Below, piece after piece: positions 59,235-64,000 of a stretch of DNA of 64,000 bases. A program made the position numbers and the translations under genes. This DNA comes from Micromonospora sp. FIMYZ51 (GTDB taxonomy: Bacteria; Actinomycetota; Actinomycetes; Mycobacteriales; Micromonosporaceae): positions 1,736,001 to 1,800,000 of the forward strand of contig NZ_CP134706.1 of the NCBI RefSeq assembly GCF_038246755.1, in the 5' to 3' direction. The stretch's first letter is position 1; every line of letters starts with the position of its first letter. The notes beneath the pieces are model-generated. The model made no database searches. It was not told the origin of the DNA and saw only the letters and a program-made list of their open reading frames with translations.

Positions 59235-59893
59235 TCTTCTCCCGAAAGCGGGACGCGGGGCGGCACGCCCGTGCCGAGCGGGCCGCCGAAATTCCCGAGA
59301 CCACCGATGTCGTCGAGGAGGCCCCGGCGCGCGGGCCGTACGACGTCACCGAGGCACCGGAGGGGGTGCAGCGGCTCGATCTGGGCAGTTTGCAGATTCC
59401 GGCGGTGGCCGACGTCGAGGTGCGGGTGCAGGCCGACCCGCAGGGCGTGATCCAGCAGGTCGTGCTGGTGCACGGGCGCAGTGCCCTGCAACTCGGTGTC
59501 TTCGCGGCTCCGCGCAGCGATGGAATCTGGGACGAGGTGCGCGAGGAGATCCGCCAGTCCCTGTTCAACGACGGCGCCGCCGCGCAGGAGGTCGCCGGCG
59601 AGTACGGCATCGAGTTGCACGCCCGGGTGCGCAACGAGGACGGCCTGACCGACCTGCGGTTCGTCGGCGTCGACGGACCGCGGTGGATGGTCCGCGCGGT
59701 GTACCAGGGCGAGGCGGCCACCAACCCGGCTGCGGCCGGTCCACTGGCCCAGTGCCTGGAAGGGCTGGTCGTCGACCGGGGCGTGGAGGCCAAGCCGGTG
59801 CGTGAGCCGCTGCCGCTGCGGCTGCCGCGGGAGGCCGGAGCGCAGGCCGGCCCGGCGGATGCGGATGCCGCATCGACCACGGGTAGCCGCTGA
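59231..59893 (+). CDS. DUF3710 family protein, 220 aa
   Basis: [14 protein letters not shown] start, then [15 protein letters not shown]...[22 protein letters not shown] and [10 protein letters not shown], as in DUF3710 (Rv2696c position). Function unknown. The GTG at 59231 sits 8 bases after GGAGGG and overlaps the dut stop; a GTG three codons earlier is less well spaced. Confidence 0.9.
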   Translation: MIFSRKRDAGRHARAERAAEIPETTDVVEEAPARGPYDVTEAPEGVQRLDLGSLQIPAVADVEVRVQADPQGVIQQVVLVHGRSALQLGVFAAPRSDGIWDEVREEIRQSLFNDGAAAQEVAGEYGIELHARVRNEDGLTDLRFVGVDGPRWMVRAVYQGEAATNPAAAGPLAQCLEGLVVDRGVEAKPVREPLPLRLPREAGAQAGPADADAASTTGSR

Positions 59894-60029
59894 TCCGAGG
59901 TTTCGGCCGACTGCCGGAGCACCGGGACGGCCGCCGTCGGCGGTACGCTGGCGTGAGCCGTCCCGGCGCCGCCGGCGCGGCCGGTTGCCGGCGCCAGTCG
60001 GCTGGCGTGGAGAGGGTGACGCGGAGGTC

Positions 60030-60410
60030 ATGGCCGCCGACGATGGTCCGGGTTCGTTGCGCCGGTTGCTGCGCCGGCTCACCGCGAGCGAGGCCGAGAT
60101 CGAGGCCCAGCAGCTGCAACGGGAGAGCGCCCGGTGCGGTGCGGTGCCGGTGCGGCAGTGCGGGCGCGGTCAGGTGGTCTCGGTCTCCGGCCGGCTGCGT
60201 ACCGTCGTCTACACGCCGCGGACCAACCAGCCGGCCCTAGAGGCGGACCTCTACGACGGCAGCGATGTGGTGACGCTGGTCTGGCTGGGCCGCCGGCACA
60301 TCACCGGCATTGAACCAGGGCGGCACCTGACCGCCCGGGGACGGGTCGCGGTGCGGGACGACCGCAAGGTGATCTACAACCCGTACTACGAGTTGGAGCC
60401 GTCGAGATGA
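60030..60410 (+). CDS. OB-fold nucleic-acid-binding protein, 126 aa
   Basis: After a helical start (LRRLLRRLTASEAEIEAQQL), an OB-fold: VSVSGRLRTVVYTPRTNQPALEADLYDGSDVVTLVWLGRRHITGIEPG. ATG at 60030 after GCGGAGGTC. Its stop overlaps the start of a 12-codon ORF leading into DUF3159. Confidence 0.85.
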   Translation: MAADDGPGSLRRLLRRLTASEAEIEAQQLQRESARCGAVPVRQCGRGQVVSVSGRLRTVVYTPRTNQPALEADLYDGSDVVTLVWLGRRHITGIEPGRHLTARGRVAVRDDRKVIYNPYYELEPSR

Positions 60411-60445
60411 ACGTGCGGGCGCGGCGGACGGAAGGCGGGCGATGA
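60407..60445 (+). CDS. 12-codon mini-ORF bridging the OB-fold gene and DUF3159
   Basis: ATGA at both ends: its ATG overlaps the OB-fold stop and its TGA overlaps the DUF3159 ATG. Reads MNVRARRTEGGR. Short enough to be chance, but it has the same layout as the longer mini-ORFs. Confidence 0.3.
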   Translation: MNVRARRTEGGR

Positions 60446-61131
60446 CCACGGGACAGCCGCCGGCTACCCAGCCGGAGACCGGGTCGGTGGAGGAGGAGCG
60501 GCTGCCCACCGTCGCCGAGCAGATGGCCGACCAGTTGGGCGGCTGGCGAGGGCTGTTCGAATCGAGCATCCCGGTGGTGGTCTTCGTGATCGCCAACATC
60601 GTCGGCGAGCTGCGGCCCGCGGTGATCGCGTCGGTGAGCGTGGCGGTGCTTATCGGCGGGCTGCGGCTGGCCCAGCGCCGCCCGGTGCGGCACGCCGTCA
60701 ACGGGCTCTTCGGCATCGCCATCGGCGCGGCCATCGCCTGGCGTACCGGTGAGGCGCGCGACTTCTACCTGCCCGGGATTCTCTACGGCATCGGCTACGG
60801 GGCAGCGTTGCTGATCTCGGCGGCGATCCGCCAGCCGCTGGTCGGCTGGCTCTGGTCGGTGCTGGTGGCCAAGGGTAGTTCCGAGTGGCGCAACGACCCC
60901 AGGCTGGTGCGGACCTTCACCTGGCTGACCGTGCTGTGGGGCGTGGTCTGGCTGGCCAAGGTCGGAGTGCAGGCCGGGCTGTACCTCGCCGAGCAGGACA
61001 CCGCGCTCGGCGTGGCGCGGCTGGCGCTGGGCTATCCGCCGTACGTCATGCTGTTGTTGATCACGGTGTGGACCGTGCGTCGGGTCACCCGGGAGCCGCA
61101 TCCGCAGCCGACGCCGCTGCCGGGCGGCTGA
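60442..61131 (+). CDS. DUF3159 family membrane protein, 229 aa
   Basis: Five or six membrane helices (IPVVVFVIANIVGEL, AVNGLFGIAIGAAIAW, GILYGIGYGAALLISAAI, WLTVLWGVVWLAKVGVQ, YVMLLLITVWTV). Position next to trkA genes matches other actinobacteria; an intracellular septation protein A-like fold has been proposed for the family. The last 21 bases before its stop region recur at 61141-61161. Confidence 0.9.
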   Translation: MTTGQPPATQPETGSVEEERLPTVAEQMADQLGGWRGLFESSIPVVVFVIANIVGELRPAVIASVSVAVLIGGLRLAQRRPVRHAVNGLFGIAIGAAIAWRTGEARDFYLPGILYGIGYGAALLISAAIRQPLVGWLWSVLVAKGSSEWRNDPRLVRTFTWLTVLWGVVWLAKVGVQAGLYLAEQDTALGVARLALGYPPYVMLLLITVWTVRRVTREPHPQPTPLPGG

Positions 61132-61231
61132 CCGACCGGACGCAGCCGACGCCGCTGCCGGCGGCCGGCCGACGGCGTGGATCGTGCGGCTGACCTGCCC
61201 GGACCGGCAGCGGCCGGGCCGGGTCCGGCCG

Positions 61232-61927
61232 TCAGCGCGACTCGCGGGTACGTTCCACGCTGTCCGGCCCGAGCACCACCGAGCGGACGGCGTCCTCCAT
61301 CTCGGCGGTGCAGACGAAGATCAGTTCGTCGCCGGCCTCGATCGGGTCGTCCGGGGTGGGGACCAGCACCCGCTTGCCGCGCAGGATCGCCACCAGCGCG
61401 GCGTCCCGGGGCAGCGGCACCGCGTGCAGGGGCTGGCCGACGTACGGCGCGGTCGGCGGCAACGTGATCTCCACGAGGTTCGCCTCACCCTGCCGGAACG
61501 TCATGATGCGGACCAGGTCGCCGACGGTCACCGCCTCCTCGACCAGCGCGGCCATCACGCGCGGCTTGCTGACCGCCACGTCCACCCCCCACTGCTCGGT
61601 GAAGAGCCACTCGTTCTCGGCCCGGTTGACCCGCGCGACCACCCTGGGCACCGCGAACTCGGTCTTGGCCAGCAGCGACACCACGAGGTTGGCCTTGTCG
61701 TCGCCGGTCGCCGCGACCACCACGTCGCAGTTGGCGAGGTCGGCCTCTTCCAGGCTGGTCAGCTCGCAGGCGTCGGCCAGCACCCACCGGGCCTCCGGTA
61801 CCCGTTCGGGGCGCAGCATCCGTGGTTGCCGCTCGATCAGCATCACCTGATGGCCGTTCTCGATCAGCTCCTGGGCGATCGACCGACCCACGTTGCCGGC
61901 ACCGGCGATGACGACCCGCATGATCAC
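61232..61927 (-). CDS. TrkA-type potassium regulatory subunit (second of pair)
   Basis: 231 aa: RCK_N Rossmann domain MRVVIAGAGNVGRSIAQELIENG, NAD(H)-binding, then an RCK_C domain from about residue 135. GTG at 61927 overlaps the stop of the first TrkA gene; an ATG two codons later is an alternative. Corresponds to the CeoB/CeoC pair of mycobacteria. Confidence 0.93.
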   Translation of the reverse strand: MIMRVVIAGAGNVGRSIAQELIENGHQVMLIERQPRMLRPERVPEARWVLADACELTSLEEADLANCDVVVAATGDDKANLVVSLLAKTEFAVPRVVARVNRAENEWLFTEQWGVDVAVSKPRVMAALVEEAVTVGDLVRIMTFRQGEANLVEITLPPTAPYVGQPLHAVPLPRDAALVAILRGKRVLVPTPDDPIEAGDELIFVCTAEMEDAVRSVVLGPDSVERTRESR

Positions 61928-62589
61928 TGCCCGCCTTCCGGAGCCGCCGCCACCACCGCGGTGACCGTGGCCACCAAGTCATCGGTGACCAGCATGAAGA
62001 CCTGGTCGCCCTCCTGCACCACGCTGGAGGCGGTGGGCAGCGTGCCGATGCCGAAGCGGATCAGGTACGCCACCCGGGCTCCGGCCGCCTGCTCCAGGGC
62101 CCGCACCGGGCGGCCGATCCAGTCCTTGTGCACCGGCACCTCGATGATGGAGACCGTGCTGGTCGGGTCGCGGAAGATCTCCACGTTGCCCTCGGGCAGC
62201 AGGTGGCGCAGCATCCGGTCGGCGGTCCACCGGACGGTGGCCACGGTGGGGATGCCCAGCCGCTCGAAGACCTGCGCCCGACGCTGGTCGTAGATGCGGG
62301 CGGCCACCCGGGAGACGCCGAACGTCTCGCGGGCCAGCCGGGCCGAGATGATGTTGGAGTTGTCGCCGCTGGAGACGGCGGCGAAGGCGTCCGCCCGCTC
62401 GATGCCGGCCTGGCGGAGCACGTCACCGTCGAAACCGGGCCCGGTCACCGTGTTCCCGGCGAAGTCCGGACCAAGCCGGCGGAAGGCGTCGGCGTCCTGG
62501 TCGATGACCGCCACCGAGTGGCCCCGGGACTCCAGGTTGTGCGCCAGGGTCGAGCCGACCCGGCCACATCCCATGATCACGACATGCAC
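61924..62589 (-). CDS. TrkA-type potassium regulatory subunit (first of pair)
   Basis: 221 aa: MHVVIMGCGRVGSTLAHNLESRGH with GxGxxG, VSSGDNSNIISARLARE, and an RCK_C domain near the end. Gates a Trk/Ktr potassium transporter, whose membrane subunit is not obvious here. First gene of a two-gene operon divergent from the APC permease; the 153-base gap contains no further gene. Confidence 0.93.
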   Translation of the reverse strand: MHVVIMGCGRVGSTLAHNLESRGHSVAVIDQDADAFRRLGPDFAGNTVTGPGFDGDVLRQAGIERADAFAAVSSGDNSNIISARLARETFGVSRVAARIYDQRRAQVFERLGIPTVATVRWTADRMLRHLLPEGNVEIFRDPTSTVSIIEVPVHKDWIGRPVRALEQAAGARVAYLIRFGIGTLPTASSVVQEGDQVFMLVTDDLVATVTAVVAAAPEGGQ

Positions 62590-62742
62590 GCTGCCTCCCA
62601 GGCTGCCCGCCGTTGCGCCTCGTCGTCCGCGAGCCTGCCATGTTCCGACCGCGGGCGGGGACCGACGCTACTCCGGTGCCGCGCCGACCGGCAGCCGGCC
62701 ACCGGCGGCCGGTTGTCGACGCTGGTCGTACGCTTGGCGACC

Positions 62743-64000
62743 GTGGCCCGATCCACCTCCCTGCTGAAGCGGCTGCTCCTCGGTCGGCCGTTCCGGTCCG
62801 ACCGACTCAAGCACACCCTGCTGCCGAAACGCATCGCGTTGCCGGTCTTCGCCTCGGACGCGTTGTCCAGCGTGGCGTACGCGCCGGACGAGATCCTGCT
62901 GATGCTCTCCATCGCGGGCGCCTCGGCCTTCGTCTTCTCACCGTGGATCGCGCTCGCCGTCGTGGTGGTGATGCTGACCGTGGTGGCCAGTTACCGGCAG
63001 AACGTGCACGCCTACCCCTCGGGCGGTGGTGACTACGAGGTGGCCACGGTCAACCTCGGTCCCCGCTTCGGGGTCGGGGTGGCCAGCGCGCTGCTTGTCG
63101 ACTACGTGCTGACGGTCGCCGTGTCGGTCTCCTCCGGGGTGGCGAACCTGGGCTCGGTGATCCCCTTCGTGGCGACGCACAAGGTGCTCATCGCGGTCAT
63201 CGCCGTGGTGCTGCTGACCGCGGTCAACCTGCGTGGCCTCAAGGAGGCGGGCAGCGCGTTCGCCATCCCCACGTACGGCTTCATGATCGTTATCGTCGGT
63301 ATGATCCTCACCGGGCTGGTCCGGATCGTCGTGCTCGGCGAGGATCTGCGTGCGCCAAGCGCCGACCTGGTGATCGCGGCCGAGTGGCACGACACCACCG
63401 GCTGGGCGATGGCTTTCCTGCTGCTGCGTAGCTTCTCCTCCGGCTGCGCCGCGCTCACCGGCGTGGAGGCGATCTCCAACGGTGTGCCGGCGTTCAAGGC
63501 GCCGAAGAGCCGCAACGCCGCCACCACGCTGCTGATGCTCGGCCTGGTCGCGGTGACCATGCTTGTCGGCATCGTCTGGCTGGCCCGGCTCACCGGCCTA
63601 CAGTTCGTCGAGAACCCCCGGATGCAGATCGTCTCCGGTCCCGAGGGGTACGTGCAGAAGACCGTCACCGCCCAGCTCGGCGAGACGATCTTCGGCTCCG
63701 GCTCGCTGCTGCTGTTCCTGGTCGTCGGGGTGACCGCCACGATCCTCTTCGTCGCCGCCAACACCGCCTTCACCGGGTTCCCCGTCCTCGGCTCGATCCT
63801 TGCCCAGGACCGCTACCTGCCTCGGCAGCTGCACACCCGGGGCGACCGGCTGGCCTTCTCCAACGGCATCCTCTTTCTGGCCGCCTTCGCGATCGTGCTG
63901 ATCGTCGGCTTCCAGGCCGAGGTGACCAAGCTCATCCAGCTCTACATCGTGGGTGTCTTCGTCTCGTTCACCCTCTCCCAGGCAGGCATGATCCGGCACT
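62743..64000 (+). CDS. APC-superfamily permease, N-terminal part
   Basis: Runs off the right edge after 419 codons. Opening LKRLLLGRPFRSDRLKHTLLPKRIALPVFASDALSSVAYAPDEIL is the conserved start of this actinobacterial APC group (Rv2690c position). At least nine membrane helices follow, including GGGDYEVATVNLG and LLVDYVLTVAVSVSSGVANL. Its constant linkage to TrkA genes suggests potassium or amino-acid transport. GTG at 62743. Confidence 0.92.
   Translation, partial: MARSTSLLKRLLLGRPFRSDRLKHTLLPKRIALPVFASDALSSVAYAPDEILLMLSIAGASAFVFSPWIALAVVVVMLTVVASYRQNVHAYPSGGGDYEVATVNLGPRFGVGVASALLVDYVLTVAVSVSSGVANLGSVIPFVATHKVLIAVIAVVLLTAVNLRGLKEAGSAFAIPTYGFMIVIVGMILTGLVRIVVLGEDLRAPSADLVIAAEWHDTTGWAMAFLLLRSFSSGCAALTGVEAISNGVPAFKAPKSRNAATTLLMLGLVAVTMLVGIVWLARLTGLQFVENPRMQIVSGPEGYVQKTVTAQLGETIFGSGSLLLFLVVGVTATILFVAANTAFTGFPVLGSILAQDRYLPRQLHTRGDRLAFSNGILFLAAFAIVLIVGFQAEVTKLIQLYIVGVFVSFTLSQAGMIRH

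Overview
The window is chromosomal DNA of a very high-GC actinomycete, most likely a member of the Micromonosporaceae (Micromonospora or Salinispora type). GTG starts and GTGA/ATGA stop-start overlaps are common. The backbone gene set (miaB, DUF349, miaA, dapF, hflX, lexA, nrdR, ideR, a sigB-like gene, the principal sigma factor, suhB, a LytR_C protein, DUF4193, DUF3093, dut, DUF3710, an OB-fold protein, DUF3159, two TrkA proteins and an APC permease) follows, as far as I recall, the same neighbourhood as Mycobacterium tuberculosis Rv2690-Rv2733. It is therefore a conserved core region with lineage-specific insertions.

Layout. 0-8 kb: start of an amino-acid ABC ATPase gene, selD, a hypothetical gene, DUF2277, miaB, a secreted ricin-domain pectate lyase and a DUF349 protein. 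7-18 kb: LigB-like, miaA, dapF, an IS110 element with a frameshifted transposase, malic enzyme, hflX, a frameshifted membrane propeller-like gene, and lexA divergent from nrdR. 18-26 kb: nrdJ with an intein, two truncated genes, an ECF sigma factor with its YCII partner, and DUF5522. 26-38 kb: iron repressor, sulfurtransferase, acuC and an acetyltransferase/acyl-CoA synthetase, an ArsR-SRPBCC-VOC operon, a sigB-like gene, Spo0M, a methyltransferase-dtd pair and a subtilisin. 38-46 kb: a lower-GC DUF262-HipA islet and an iron-box-controlled Fbp-type ABC transporter. 46-64 kb: a toxin-antitoxin-like pair, the pseudouridine catabolism pair psuG/pfkB, DUF3039, a TRIC channel, a helicase, the principal sigma factor, suhB, envelope and nucleotide-hygiene genes, paired TrkA proteins and the start of an APC permease.

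How the genes work together. tRNA modification (miaA, miaB), lysine synthesis (dapF), ribosome and DNA maintenance (hflX, lexA, helicase, HhH-GPD, dut), deoxynucleotide supply (nrdR-nrdJ) and global transcription (principal and alternative sigma factors, iron repressor) sit together. The IdeR-type repressor at 26 kb and a 15/19 iron-box match upstream of fbpA at 45.6 kb suggest one regulon. acuC next to the GNAT/acyl-CoA-synthetase gene forms a reversible lysine-acetylation module.

Most unusual: several gene junctions hold tiny ORFs of 12-27 codons whose start overlaps the upstream stop, whose stop overlaps the downstream start, or both. Some are repeated DNA, and most begin like the gene they precede. 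A 200-bp stretch is identical between the sigB-like and principal sigma genes, which suggests gene conversion. Three genes carry apparent one-base deletions in homopolymers, which could be real or sequence errors. Dispersed palindromic repeats occur in several intergenic gaps. I saw no rRNA, tRNA, riboswitch or CRISPR array.
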